64,000 nt of DNA from Marinobacter denitrificans (GTDB lineage Bacteria > Pseudomonadota > Gammaproteobacteria > Pseudomonadales > Oleiphilaceae): contig NZ_VMHN01000008.1 in assembly GCF_008795955.1 (NCBI RefSeq), forward strand, positions 62,001 to 126,000, written 5' to 3'. How positions within the stretch are numbered: position 1 is the stretch's first letter; each line of letters opens with the position of its first letter. Below, one piece after another: positions 18,200 to 27,134 of the stretch. The position numbers and the translations under genes are program-made. The notes below the pieces were generated by a model. It did no database searches, was not told the DNA's origin, and saw nothing but the letters and a program-made list of their open reading frames with translations.

Positions 18200-20506
18200 T
18201 CAGGAAAGGGCCTTTTCAGCATGGGCTATCGAGCTTGACTTGCCTGGGCGCAGATAACGCCCAAAGCCTGCATTGCGAAGCGCCAGATCCACACAGCTTT
18301 TAATAACGTGAGGGGAATCCAGTAAGAGCACATCCTCAAGTAACTGGGCCGCCCATTCGCGGCTGACGCTGCGGATGACGGACTTGACCTTGGGCAGACT
18401 GGCCGCGTTCATGGACAGCGAGTCGTACCCCATGGCCATCAGCAACAGGGCGCCGCCGGGGTCACCCGCCAGTTCGCCACAGATGCCCACCGGTTTGCCC
18501 ACGGCATGAGCATCCTGGGCAACCCGGACAAGCGCCTGCAACACCGCCGGATGATAGGAATGGTAAAGCTGGGCCACACGCGGGTTGTTGCGGTCCACTG
18601 CCAGCAAATACTGGGTAAGGTCGTTCGAGCCGACTGAAAGGAAATCGACACGATCTGCCAGTTCCCGGATCTGGTATACCGCCGCTGGTATCTCAACCAT
18701 CACCCCCACCTTGGGCATATGGATATTGAAGCCCTCTTCCCTCACCTCGTGGTAGACGCGGTAGATCAGGTGCAGAGATTCTTCCACTTCAGAGATATTG
18801 CTGATCATCGGCAGCATGATCTGCAGGTTGTTCAACCCTTCACTGGCCTTTAGCATTGCCCGCACCTGAACCAGAAAGATCTCCGGGTGGTCCAGGGTTA
18901 CGCGGATACCACGCCAGCCGAGGAACGGGTTCTCCTCCTGAATCGGAAAATAGGTCAGCGCCTTGTCGCCGCCGATATCCAGGGTGCGCATGGTGACCGG
19001 GTTAGGAGCAAACGCTTCCAACTGCTCGCGGTAGTACTCCCGCTGTTCCTGCTCGGACGGAAAGCGGTCTTTGATCATGAAGGGCACTTCGGTACGGTAC
19101 AACCCGATGCCCTCGGCACCATGGCTAAGTGAGCGCACCACATCCGTCATCAGCCCGGTATTCACCAGAAGCGATACCCGATGGTTATCCGTGGTTTCAC
19201 AGGGCAGGTCCCGCAGAGCCTCCAGCCCTTTGACCAGCTCGTCCTCTTCGTCACAGATTTCCTGGTAGAAATTTCGCAGGTCTGCGGAGGGAGACGCGAA
19301 AATCTGACCCTCAAACCCATCCACAATCAGGTCTTTGCCATCAAGCTGGTTCACCGGGATATCCACCAGCCCCATGACCGTTGGAACCCCCATAGCACGG
19401 GCAAGAATGGCGACGTGGGAATTGCTGGACCCCTTTACGGATACCAGGCCGACCAGTTTTCCCTTGGGCACTTCCCCGAGCATGGCGGGGGTGAGCTCTT
19501 CACTGACCAGTACCGTGTTATCGGGGTAAACCGTGTCTTTCTGCTCCCCTTCCTGCAGGTGAGACAGCAAACGGCGACCCAGATCGCGGATATCCACCGC
19601 CCGCTCCTGCAAGTAGTGGTCCTCCATCATCTCGAAGTGACGCACATACTGCTGAACCACCTGCTTCAGGGCACCCTGGGCCCAGAAACCTTCCCTGATC
19701 CGATTGGAGACCTCGCCCGGCATGGCATCGTCACCCAGCATGCGCAGGTATACATCAAAAAGCGCCTGTTCTTCCGGGCGCAACTGTGAAGCCAGGCGGG
19801 CCGCCACCCGCTCGATGTCTTCGCGCACCGCAGTGACTGCGCCATTGAACAGCGACAATTCCAGTTCGACATCATCCGTGGGCTTTTCCGGCACAACGTC
19901 CAGATCCGCGGCCGGATAGACCACCACACCCTTACCGATGGCAACACCCGGCGCCCCCGGCACGCCACTGAAGCTGACGTCCGTGGCTTCTTCGCCGGTC
20001 AGAGAGAGGCCGCTGATGGCGCCCGTGGCTTCACTATGAGCAATCACACCGGCCAACTGCGCCGACACGGTTACCAGGAAGGCTTCTTCACCTTCATCAA
20101 AACAGCGTGAACTTTCCCTTTGCTGAACAACGAGAACGCCCAGCACCCGGCGGTGGTGAATAATGGGCACACCGAGGAATGAGCGGAAACGCTCTTCACC
20201 CGTCTCGGGGAAATAACGGTAGCGGGGATGAGAGGGGGCATCTTCAAGATTGATGGGCTCCTCACGGGAGCCAACCAGGCCAATCAGCCCCTCGGAGTAG
20301 CCCAGGCTGACCTGGCCGACGGCCTGCTGGTACAGGCCCTCTGTGGCCATCAGAATGTAGCGGTTAGTGGCCGGATCAAGCAGGTAAACCGAACATACTT
20401 CGGTGTCCATGGCTTTCTGCACCCGCGAAACGATGATATCCAGCGCCTCCTGCAGATCGCGGGCGCTGTTTACCTCTTGTACAAGACTTCGCAGTATGCT
20501 CAGCAT
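18200..20506 (-). CDS. ptsP: Nitrogen PTS enzyme I (PtsP, EI-Ntr)
   Basis: PtsP passes phosphate from PEP to NPr and then PtsN in the nitrogen phosphotransferase system, a regulatory chain linked to nitrogen state, potassium and envelope stress. The 768-residue product has an N-terminal GAF domain (residues about 1-165). The swivelling phosphohistidine domain follows (KGSSNSHVAILARAMG holds the active His), then the PEP-binding TIM barrel (GIGLYRTEVPFM; MVEIPAAVY; GSNDLTQY; CGELAGDP with the active-site Cys). It lies 21 bases after rppH in one transcription unit, as in Pseudomonas and E. coli. Confidence 0.96.
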   Translation of the reverse strand: MLSILRSLVQEVNSARDLQEALDIIVSRVQKAMDTEVCSVYLLDPATNRYILMATEGLYQQAVGQVSLGYSEGLIGLVGSREEPINLEDAPSHPRYRYFPETGEERFRSFLGVPIIHHRRVLGVLVVQQRESSRCFDEGEEAFLVTVSAQLAGVIAHSEATGAISGLSLTGEEATDVSFSGVPGAPGVAIGKGVVVYPAADLDVVPEKPTDDVELELSLFNGAVTAVREDIERVAARLASQLRPEEQALFDVYLRMLGDDAMPGEVSNRIREGFWAQGALKQVVQQYVRHFEMMEDHYLQERAVDIRDLGRRLLSHLQEGEQKDTVYPDNTVLVSEELTPAMLGEVPKGKLVGLVSVKGSSNSHVAILARAMGVPTVMGLVDIPVNQLDGKDLIVDGFEGQIFASPSADLRNFYQEICDEEDELVKGLEALRDLPCETTDNHRVSLLVNTGLMTDVVRSLSHGAEGIGLYRTEVPFMIKDRFPSEQEQREYYREQLEAFAPNPVTMRTLDIGGDKALTYFPIQEENPFLGWRGIRVTLDHPEIFLVQVRAMLKASEGLNNLQIMLPMISNISEVEESLHLIYRVYHEVREEGFNIHMPKVGVMVEIPAAVYQIRELADRVDFLSVGSNDLTQYLLAVDRNNPRVAQLYHSYHPAVLQALVRVAQDAHAVGKPVGICGELAGDPGGALLLMAMGYDSLSMNAASLPKVKSVIRSVSREWAAQLLEDVLLLDSPHVIKSCVDLALRNAGFGRYLRPGKSSSIAHAEKALS

Positions 20507-20527
20507 GGCGGGTTCAATCCGTCATTT

Positions 20528-21052
20528 TTATTGATCCTTCGTACGCCGGGACTGCTCATTCCGGTGCCACTGTTCCATGTTATAAAACAGTCGCGGTGCG
20601 AGTTCTCGCAGCGCACGTCGATAGACTTCACGTTTGAACGAGACGACCTGCCCAAGAGGGTACCAATAACTCACCCACTGCCAGCCGTCGAATTCCGGCG
20701 AGTCCGTGCCGTCTACGCGCACCTGCGCATCCGGCGAAAGCATCCTCAGCAGGAACCATTTCTGTTTCTGTCCCACGCAGATGGGGTGCGAATTGTGCCG
20801 CACCATCCTGCGAGGGAGGCGGTATCTCAGCCAGCCACGGGTACAGCTGATGACTTCCACATCGTCTGTCCCGAGACCAATTTCCTCTGCCAGCTCCCTG
20901 TAGAGAGCCTCCTCCGGTGATTCGTCGTGCTTGATCCCACCTTGAGGGAACTGCCAGGAGTCCTGCCCTATTCGCCTTGCCCAGAGGACTTCCCCCCTGT
21001 GATTGGCCAGAATGATTCCGACATTGGGTCTGAAACCGTCTGAATCGATCAC
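20528..21052 (-). CDS. rppH: RNA pyrophosphohydrolase RppH
   Basis: RppH removes pyrophosphate from the 5' end of mRNA and so starts RNase E-dependent decay. The 174-residue product starts MIDSDGFRPNVGIIL and has a full Nudix box at residues 38-61 (ends YRELAEEIGLG). The following WLRYRLPRRMVRH segment is typical of RppH. The rppH-ptsP pair is conserved in gammaproteobacteria, and the HAD phosphatase gene is divergent, as in Pseudomonas. The gene reads outward from a candidate promoter at 21084-21113. Confidence 0.96.
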   Translation of the reverse strand: MIDSDGFRPNVGIILANHRGEVLWARRIGQDSWQFPQGGIKHDESPEEALYRELAEEIGLGTDDVEVISCTRGWLRYRLPRRMVRHNSHPICVGQKQKWFLLRMLSPDAQVRVDGTDSPEFDGWQWVSYWYPLGQVVSFKREVYRRALRELAPRLFYNMEQWHRNEQSRRTKDQ

Positions 21053-21083
21053 GGCACAGTCCTCTTAAAAGTCGGTTGGCCGG

Positions 21084-21113
21084 ATTAAAAATTCACCAGC
21101 CGGATTTATCCAA
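21084..21113 (-). promoter_or_regulatory. Candidate promoter of rppH-ptsP
   Basis: On the minus strand TTGGAT (21108-21113) and TTTAAT (21084-21089) are spaced by 18 bases, about 32 bases ahead of the rppH start. Confidence 0.4.
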
Positions 21114-21226
21114 GTTGCTCTCATTCTTACAGAATCCCAAGGCTTCGGCAAACGGAGCCGGCGGCGGCATGTCATGGTAGACTGTTGCGCCTGTGACATT
21201 CGCCATACCAGCCGGAGGTACCGACG

Positions 21227-21883
21227 TTGACCCTAGCGATTTTTGACCTTGATAACACCCTGCTCGCCGGGGACAGCGACCATGCCTGGGGTGAATTCCT
21301 GGTGGAAGAGTCCATCGTGGATGCGGAAGAATATCGGAAGGCCAACGACAGGTTTTATCAGGAATACCTGGACGGCGAATTGGACATAATGCGCTACCTG
21401 AGCTTCGCCCTGCAGCCACTGGCACGGCACGACATGAAGCAATTACTGGCCTGGCGCGAAGCATTCGTCGCCAAGAAGATCCGCCCGATGATGCTGGCCA
21501 GTGCCACAGAGCTACTGGACAGCCATCGCAAGCAAGGGCACACACTATTGATCATCACCGCCACCAACCGTTTTGTCACCGAGCCCGTGGCGGAGCTTCT
21601 GGGCATTGAACATCTGATCGCTACGGACCCTGAACTGGTCAATGGGCGTTATACGGGAGAAGTGGCCGGTGTTCCCAGCTTTCAGGAGGGCAAAGTAACC
21701 CGCTTACACGACTGGCTGGAATCAACGGGAGAAAGCCTTGAAGGTGCCTGGTTCTACAGCGACTCCCATAATGACGCACCATTGCTCCGCAAAGTCGACA
21801 ACCCGGTAGCGGTCGATCCGGATCCAACGCTTGAAAATATTGCGAAAGAAAACGGCTGGAAAATCATGAGCCTTAGAGGCTAA
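21227..21883 (+). CDS. HAD-superfamily IB phosphatase (SerB-like)
   Basis: The 218-residue product has all HAD motifs: FDLDNT (Asp7 nucleophile, Asp9 acid/base), ITATN (motif II), a conserved Lys in FQEGKVTR and YSDSHNDAPLL (motif IV, metal binding). The cap is of the small helical type found in SerB-like phosphatases. The start is a TTG: a GGAGG lies 8 bases upstream and no ATG fits. The Pseudomonas gene in the same place beside rppH has been assigned to histidinol-phosphate phosphatase activity, as I recall it. The substrate here is inference. Confidence 0.85.
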   Translation: MTLAIFDLDNTLLAGDSDHAWGEFLVEESIVDAEEYRKANDRFYQEYLDGELDIMRYLSFALQPLARHDMKQLLAWREAFVAKKIRPMMLASATELLDSHRKQGHTLLIITATNRFVTEPVAELLGIEHLIATDPELVNGRYTGEVAGVPSFQEGKVTRLHDWLESTGESLEGAWFYSDSHNDAPLLRKVDNPVAVDPDPTLENIAKENGWKIMSLRG

Positions 21884-21897
21884 CTGGTTGCTGTTCT

Positions 21898-21918
21898 GCC
21901 CGGGAAGGCCCCCCGGGC
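21898..21918. terminator. GC hairpin between convergent genes (weak terminator)
   Basis: GCCCGGG (21898-21904) pairs with CCCGGGC (21912-21918) over a 7-base loop, between the HAD phosphatase and rlmI stop codons. No T-run follows on either strand. Confidence 0.4.
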
Positions 21919-21929
21919 CGTAATCCGAC
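21917..21929 (-). repeat. Solo half of the GTCGGATTAC palindrome family
   Basis: On the minus strand the 13 bases GTCGGATTACGGC are identical to 36204-36216 within the REP-like palindrome there. No inverted partner is present here, so this looks like a single half-site or relic. Confidence 0.4.
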
Positions 21930-21938
21930 AACCCAGGC

Positions 21939-23135
21939 TCAAAGAAACCCCGTCAAAGACCTCACAAAACAGGATTTAATATAATCCGTCTCCGGAATCC
22001 CCGGCACCACCGGATGATCGGGCGCCTGATGCCCCTGCTCCAGCAACTGCACAAACCGGTCAATCTTGCGCCCACTGCTGCGAATAATATCCGTCAGCTT
22101 TTCCTGGGAGAGATGCATGGAACATGAAGCAGACACCAGCAACCCATCCCGATCCAATAGTCGTAGTCCCAACTGGTTCAGGCGCGCATAGGCCTCTTCC
22201 CCGGCCTTCTGGTCACGACGCCGGGGAATCAATGCCGGCGGGTCCAGCACCACGATGTCGAATTTTTCCTTTTCCTCACACAGCGCCTTCAGTGCATCAA
22301 AGGCATCGCCCTCAATAGTCTCAATATTATCCAGACCATTGATCTTCGCGTTGTGATGAACCGAGTCGATGGCCCCGGCGGAACTGTCCACGCAGGTCAC
22401 CTCCGTCGCACCCGCACAGGCCGCCTGGATTCCCCACCCGCCCACATAACTGAACACATCCAGCACCCGCTTACCCGGCGCATAGGCCTGCAGCCGCTGC
22501 CGGTTCATGCGGTGATCATAGAACCAGCCGGTCTTCTGCCCGCCTTCCATGGGCACCTCGAAACGAACACCGTTCTCCTCAACTCGAAGAAGCTCGATTT
22601 CCGGCCCATGGGCCTGTTCCACATAGGTGTCCAGCCCCTCGACTTTGCGCATCTTGCCGTCGTTCTTGAGGATAATCGACTTTGGGTGAGCCAACCGCTG
22701 AACCGCCCGGACAATCGACTCCTTCATCTGTTCCATGCCCGCGGTGGAGATCTGAACCACCACCACATCATCAAACCGGTCAATCACCAACCCGGACAGT
22801 CCGTCACTGTCGCCAAACACCCAACGGTAAAACGGCTTATCAAACAACCGCTCCCGCAGCACCAGCGCCGTCTCCACCCGCTCGGTAAGACGCTGGGGCG
22901 TCATGCCATGGGCCGCGTTGCGGCTGATCAGACGGCCACAGATCAACGCATGGGGATTCACAAACACCGTACCCATCGGCTTGTCATTGGAAGCACGAAT
23001 CTCCGCTTGCGCTCCCGCCTCGAAATCGGTCAATGGTGAACGGTGGGTATCCACCTCATTACTGTAAACCCACAGATGGCCAGCCCTGAGCCTGCGCTCA
23101 GCGCCTTTGCGGAGGTATAAAACCGGGAAATTCAT
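21939..23135 (-). CDS. rlmI: 23S rRNA m5C methyltransferase, RlmI-like
   Basis: RlmI methylates C1962 (E. coli numbering) of 23S rRNA. From ATG 23135 the product is 398 residues, the normal length. It has an N-terminal PUA domain (LYLRKGAERRLRAGHLWVYSNEV), an EEHVD-like linker and a Rossmann methyltransferase domain with SAM motif VLDVFSYVGGWGIQAA, DPPALIPRR and the catalytic-Cys region SASCSMHLS. A longer in-frame reading to 23264 is open, but its extra 43 residues are encoded by repeat copy 1 and its flank and have no family match, so it is rejected as the start. Confidence 0.9.
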   Translation of the reverse strand: MNFPVLYLRKGAERRLRAGHLWVYSNEVDTHRSPLTDFEAGAQAEIRASNDKPMGTVFVNPHALICGRLISRNAAHGMTPQRLTERVETALVLRERLFDKPFYRWVFGDSDGLSGLVIDRFDDVVVVQISTAGMEQMKESIVRAVQRLAHPKSIILKNDGKMRKVEGLDTYVEQAHGPEIELLRVEENGVRFEVPMEGGQKTGWFYDHRMNRQRLQAYAPGKRVLDVFSYVGGWGIQAACAGATEVTCVDSSAGAIDSVHHNAKINGLDNIETIEGDAFDALKALCEEKEKFDIVVLDPPALIPRRRDQKAGEEAYARLNQLGLRLLDRDGLLVSASCSMHLSQEKLTDIIRSSGRKIDRFVQLLEQGHQAPDHPVVPGIPETDYIKSCFVRSLTGFL

Positions 23136-23201
23136 AGGGAATCGCCTGAAGAAATAATGAAAGAGAAGCTTTGATAGCCGAAGCCACCACAGAGTTTGGG
23201 G

Positions 23202-23311
23202 GAATAGGCAGGGTGGGCCTTCCAGAAATGTGCGGAGCCAGGGATGGCGGAGCCCAAGCCGCACAGGGAAGTCTTGAGACGTTTTCTGGAAGGCCCACCC
23301 TGCCTATTCCA
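23202..23311 (+). repeat. 110-nt three-way-junction element, copy 1
   Basis: Two 28-nt arms (23202-23229 and 23284-23311) are perfectly complementary. They enclose a 54-nt core (23230-23283) that is 48/54 identical to copy 3 although the arms differ. In the core GCCA/TGGC (23238-23241 / 23246-23249) and CAAG/CTTG (23256-23259 / 23274-23277) can form two inner hairpins, so the whole can fold as a three-way junction. It lies 17 bases after the gcvH stop and upstream of rlmI. No T-run follows, so it is not a typical intrinsic terminator. Confidence 0.85.
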
Positions 23312-23328
23312 TGCTCCAAACAATCAGA

Positions 23329-23721
23329 TTACTCTTCGGCAGCAACATGCTCCGCATAAGCTACAGAATCCATCAGCCCATCCAGCTCCCCCGGATCCGC
23401 CAACCGCACCCGGAACAACCAGCCATCCCCATAAGGATCCTCATTCACCTTCTCAGGCTCATCCTCAAGGCTCTCATTGACCTCAATCACCTCACCGGTC
23501 ACCGGACTGAACACATCAGACGCCGACTTCACAGACTCAGCAACACCAGCCTCTTCAGCCCCAGTAACCGTCGCTCCCACATCCGGAACACCGATGTAGA
23601 CAATATCCCCCAACTGATCCTGGGCAAAATCCGTGATACCTACGGTTGCGGTGCCATCATCGGCCACACGCACCCATTGGTGAGTCTCAATGTATTTCAG
23701 ATCTGCGGGTGTTTCGCTCAT
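23329..23721 (-). CDS. gcvH: Glycine cleavage system H protein
   Basis: GcvH is the lipoyl carrier that shuttles the aminomethyl group between the P and T proteins of glycine cleavage. The 130-residue product has the lipoylation site ESVKSASD, with Lys as acceptor, and the N-terminal pattern KYIETHQWVRV. The ATG at 23721 is preferred because it gives the usual length of about 129; a GTG two codons upstream (23727) is also open. gcvT and gcvP are not adjacent. The gene stands alone and is followed by repeat copy 1. Confidence 0.96.
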   Translation of the reverse strand: MSETPADLKYIETHQWVRVADDGTATVGITDFAQDQLGDIVYIGVPDVGATVTGAEEAGVAESVKSASDVFSPVTGEVIEVNESLEDEPEKVNEDPYGDGWLFRVRLADPGELDGLMDSVAYAEHVAAEE

Positions 23722-23815
23722 GATCACACATTCCCCGATGAATAATTTCGCGCATTTTAACCGAAGAAAGACGCCCCGGCGAACATCTCCGGCAATGACG
23801 CGGCAGATAGTCCCG

Positions 23816-24712
23816 TCAGGCCAGGCCCCAGGTGGTCTCCCGCGCCATCACCATAAATGACTGCAGGTATTCCACACCCGCATCCCGCTCACGAAGCCCC
23901 AGGAAAATCTGCTTGTCGATACCCTTGCGCCCCAGCCGCACCGGAGTGATTGGCATCTGATGGGCATACTCCTCCACCAGCCACCGGGGCAGCGCCGAGA
24001 CACCACGCCCCGCCGCCACCATCTGCAACATGATATCCGTGGTCTCGATGGTCTTATGACGAGCCGGGCTACTGTGGGCGGGGACGAGGAAACGGGTATA
24101 GATATCCAGCCGCTCGGCATCAACCGGATAGGTAATCAGGGTCTCACTTTCCAGGTCTGCCGGCTCAACCCAGGCTTTCGAGGCCAGCGGATGATTCTTC
24201 GGCACCACAAGCACCTGCTCATAATCAAACACAGGCTCATAAATCAGCCCCTTCCTGTGCAATGGATCCGGCGTCACCAGCACATCGATGTCATAACCGA
24301 ACAGCGCCCCGATACCACCAAACTGGAAGCGCTGCTTCACGTCCACATCCACGCCGGGCCATTGTTCCAGGTAAGGCCCCACCACCTTCAGCAGCCACTG
24401 GTAACAGGGATGGCACTCCATCCCGATCCGCAGGCTTCCCCGCTGGCCCCGCGCAATCTGGCCCACCAGTTCCTCGGCATGCTCGAACTGGGGGAGCAAA
24501 CGAATGGCGAGCGAGAGCAGATAAAGACCGGACTGAGTCGGTCGCAGTTTCCGACCCTCACGAATCCAGATTGCCGTGCCAAGCTGCTGCTCCAGCTTCT
24601 TCATCGCATGACTGAGTGCCGATTGGGTCAGACAAAGCGCATCAGCTGCTGCCGTCAAAGAGCCACACCGCTCCACTTCCCGAACGATTTCCAGGTGATT
24701 ACGCTCTATCAT
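23816..24712 (-). CDS. metR: LysR-type regulator MetR
   Basis: MetR activates methionine genes, notably metE, with homocysteine as co-inducer. The 298-residue product has an N-terminal winged helix-turn-helix (ERNHLEIVREVERCGSLTAA, then the helix LTQSALSHAMKKLEQQLG) and a periplasmic-binding-like effector domain. It is divergent from metE with a perfect MetR box in the 116-base gap, which makes the assignment strong. Confidence 0.93.
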   Translation of the reverse strand: MIERNHLEIVREVERCGSLTAAADALCLTQSALSHAMKKLEQQLGTAIWIREGRKLRPTQSGLYLLSLAIRLLPQFEHAEELVGQIARGQRGSLRIGMECHPCYQWLLKVVGPYLEQWPGVDVDVKQRFQFGGIGALFGYDIDVLVTPDPLHRKGLIYEPVFDYEQVLVVPKNHPLASKAWVEPADLESETLITYPVDAERLDIYTRFLVPAHSSPARHKTIETTDIMLQMVAAGRGVSALPRWLVEEYAHQMPITPVRLGRKGIDKQIFLGLRERDAGVEYLQSFMVMARETTWGLA

Positions 24713-24726
24713 CGCCCAACCTATTT

Positions 24727-24739
24727 TGAATTAAATTCA
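24727..24739. promoter_or_regulatory. MetR box between metR and metE
   Basis: TGAATTAAATTCA is an exact match to the MetR consensus TGAA-N5-TTCA. It lies 15 bases ahead of metR and about 90 bases ahead of metE. A -10-like GATAAT follows at 24751-24756 on the plus strand, with TTGAAT overlapping the box at the -35 position (19-base spacer). This fits activation of metE and self-repression of metR. Confidence 0.85.
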
Positions 24740-24828
24740 TGGATAGATGAGATAATACCATTATTTTTCATAAGCCATCATCACTAGCCTTGGTGCCTGA
24801 CAACTGAGAACAGAACAGGAGATTCACC

Positions 24829-27102
24829 ATGGTCACCACCCACAATCTGGGTTTTCCCAGGATCGGCGAACGTCGGGAACTGAAGTTTGCCCTCGAAGGC
24901 TACTGGAAAAACGAGCTGAGCGAAGATGACCTGCGCCAGACCGCGGCCCGGTTACGCACCTCCAGCTGGCAGGATCAGAAATCACTGGCGCTAACCCCGG
25001 TCGGAGACTTCTCCCTGTACGACCAGGTACTGGATATGAGCGCCACCCTGGGCAACCTGCCCGAGCGTGCCGGCAAGGCCGATGAAAACGAGCTGGACCG
25101 TTACTTCCGCATTGCCCGCGGCCGCTCGCCAGCTGACGGTGATTGCTGCGGCGTTCATGCGGGCGAAATGACCAAGTGGTTCGACACAAACTATCACTAC
25201 ATCGTCCCTGAATTCGATGCCGGCACCCGCTTTACCCTGAACCCGACACGCCTGGTAGAGCAGTTGGCAGAAGCGAAGGCCGCAGGTGTGAGCCCAAAAC
25301 CAGTCATCATCGGCCCGGTCACCTACCTCTGGCTCGGCAAATCCAAGGATGACACCGACAGGCTGAGCCTGCTTGATGAGCTGCTCCCGGTCTATGCCGA
25401 ATTGCTGCAACTGTTGGCGGACAACGGCGCGGAATGGGTACAGATCGACGAGCCGATACTGGTTACGGAACTGGATGGCGCCTGGCGGCATGCCCTCAAC
25501 CTGGCCTACCACAACCTCAAGGCCAGCCCGGTAAAACTGTTGCTGGCCACCTATTTCGGCCAGTTACAGGAGAACCTGCAACTGGCCTGCGAATTGCCGG
25601 TGGCGGGCCTGCACCTGGACGCCATCAACGCCCGGGATGAAGTGAACCGCGTCACCGACTGGCTGCCGGTGCACAAGGTCCTGTCACTGGGCGTGGTCAA
25701 CGGCCGCAACATCTGGAAGAGCGACCTGGAAGCCACCCTGGACTGGCTTGAACCGGTTCACAGCAAGCTGCGGGAACGGCTCTGGCTGGCACCGTCCTGC
25801 TCGCTGCTGCATGTGCCGGTGGACCTGGAGCTGGAAACCACAATGGACCCGGAAATCCGCTCCTGGCTGGCGTTTGCGCGACAGAAGCTGGACGAGCTTC
25901 AGCTGTTGGCAACGGTACTGAACGAGGGCAGGCATACCGTGGCCAGCGCCCTGAAGGATAACGCCGATGCCATCGCCAGCCGGCACCAGTCCCGGCGGGT
26001 CACGGATCCGGACGTCCGCAAAGCGGTCGCCAATATCACTCCCGACATAGGTCAGCGCACCAGTAGCTACCAGCAGCGATCCGCCATCCAGGCCGATCAC
26101 CTGAAGTTGCCCCGCTACCCCACAACCACCATCGGCTCGTTTCCCCAGACCAAAGACATCCGCCAGACACGGCTGAAATACCGCAAGGGTAAGCTGACCC
26201 TGGAGGAATATGAGACTCTGATACGCGACGAGATCAGCCACTGCATCCGCGAACAGGAACAGCTTGGGCTCGACGTATTGGTGCACGGTGAAGCCGAGCG
26301 CAACGACATGGTGGAATACTTCGGCGAGCAACTGGAAGGCTATGTATTCAGCCGCTTCGGCTGGGTGCAGTCCTACGGCTCACGCTGCGTGAAACCGCCC
26401 ATCCTGTTCGGCGATATCTCCAGGCCAAAGGCCATGACCGTGGACTGGATCCGCTATGCCCAGTCCCTGACGGACAAGCCCCTCAAAGGCATGCTCACCG
26501 GCCCGGTCACCATCCTCAACTGGTCCTTCGTGCGCGACGACCAGCCCAGGAAAGACACCTGCTGGCAACTGGCCCTGGCGATACGGGAAGAAGTGCTGGA
26601 CCTGGAAACAGCCGGCGTGAATATCATACAGATTGACGAAGCGGCCCTGCGGGAAGGCCTGCCCCTGCGGCAAAGCGACTGGCAGACCTACCTGGACTGG
26701 GCCATCGAAGCCTTCCGCATAGCGGCAAACGGTGTGAAAGACGAAACCCAGATCCACACCCATATGTGCTATTCGGAATTCAACGATATCATCGAAGCCA
26801 TCGCAAGGATGGACGCCGACGTTATCACCATCGAAACCTCACGGTCGGACATGGAACTCCTCGACGCCTTCAAAGGCTTCCAGTACCCCAACGACATCGG
26901 CCCCGGCGTGTACGACATCCACTCACCGAACGTGCCCAGCACCGGGCATATCGTATCGCTGATGAACAAGGCTGCGGAACGGATTCCTGCAGAACGGCTC
27001 TGGATTAACCCGGACTGTGGGTTGAAAACACGGTCGTGGGAGGAGGTGATTCCGGCGCTGAGGGGGATGGTGGCTGCGGCTCGGGAGTTGCGGGAGGCCT
27101 AG
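24829..27102 (+). CDS. metE: Cobalamin-independent methionine synthase MetE
   Basis: MetE transfers a methyl group from 5-methyltetrahydropteroyl-triglutamate to homocysteine. The 757-residue product spans both barrels of the family. It starts with the typical TTHNLGFPRIGERRELKFA. In the C-terminal barrel the zinc ligands are present: HMC in QIHTHMCYSEFND, Glu in HGEAERNDMVEYFGE and the late Cys in NPDCGLKTRSWEE. The start has an ACAGGAG region 8 bases upstream. Confidence 0.97.
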   Translation: MVTTHNLGFPRIGERRELKFALEGYWKNELSEDDLRQTAARLRTSSWQDQKSLALTPVGDFSLYDQVLDMSATLGNLPERAGKADENELDRYFRIARGRSPADGDCCGVHAGEMTKWFDTNYHYIVPEFDAGTRFTLNPTRLVEQLAEAKAAGVSPKPVIIGPVTYLWLGKSKDDTDRLSLLDELLPVYAELLQLLADNGAEWVQIDEPILVTELDGAWRHALNLAYHNLKASPVKLLLATYFGQLQENLQLACELPVAGLHLDAINARDEVNRVTDWLPVHKVLSLGVVNGRNIWKSDLEATLDWLEPVHSKLRERLWLAPSCSLLHVPVDLELETTMDPEIRSWLAFARQKLDELQLLATVLNEGRHTVASALKDNADAIASRHQSRRVTDPDVRKAVANITPDIGQRTSSYQQRSAIQADHLKLPRYPTTTIGSFPQTKDIRQTRLKYRKGKLTLEEYETLIRDEISHCIREQEQLGLDVLVHGEAERNDMVEYFGEQLEGYVFSRFGWVQSYGSRCVKPPILFGDISRPKAMTVDWIRYAQSLTDKPLKGMLTGPVTILNWSFVRDDQPRKDTCWQLALAIREEVLDLETAGVNIIQIDEAALREGLPLRQSDWQTYLDWAIEAFRIAANGVKDETQIHTHMCYSEFNDIIEAIARMDADVITIETSRSDMELLDAFKGFQYPNDIGPGVYDIHSPNVPSTGHIVSLMNKAAERIPAERLWINPDCGLKTRSWEEVIPALRGMVAAARELREA

Positions 27103-27110
27103 GCGTTCTT

Positions 27111-27134
27111 AGGCAGGGGCACATGCCTCTGCCT
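27111..27134. terminator. Hairpin between metE and the T6SS immunity-like gene
   Basis: AGGCAGGGGC (27111-27120) pairs with GCCTCTGCCT (27125-27134) over the loop ACAT, with one G-T pair. It lies between convergent stop codons 9 bases after metE. A run of seven T follows only about 11 bases later on the plus strand. Confidence 0.5.

Noticed and set aside
23136..23264. N-terminal extension of rlmI through repeat copy 1
   Set aside because: The frame is open, but the extra residues come from the repeat and its flank. The PUA domain starts right after ATG 23135.
23202..23311. Repeat copy 1 as an integron attC site
   Set aside because: Length and hairpin shape are similar, but no GTTRRRY/RYYYAAC core sites are at the ends and no integrase or cassette array is nearby.
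23202..23311. Repeat copy 1 as an ordinary intrinsic terminator of gcvH
   Set aside because: The stem is far too long, the core is conserved at other loci, and no T-run follows. A secondary effect on transcription remains possible.
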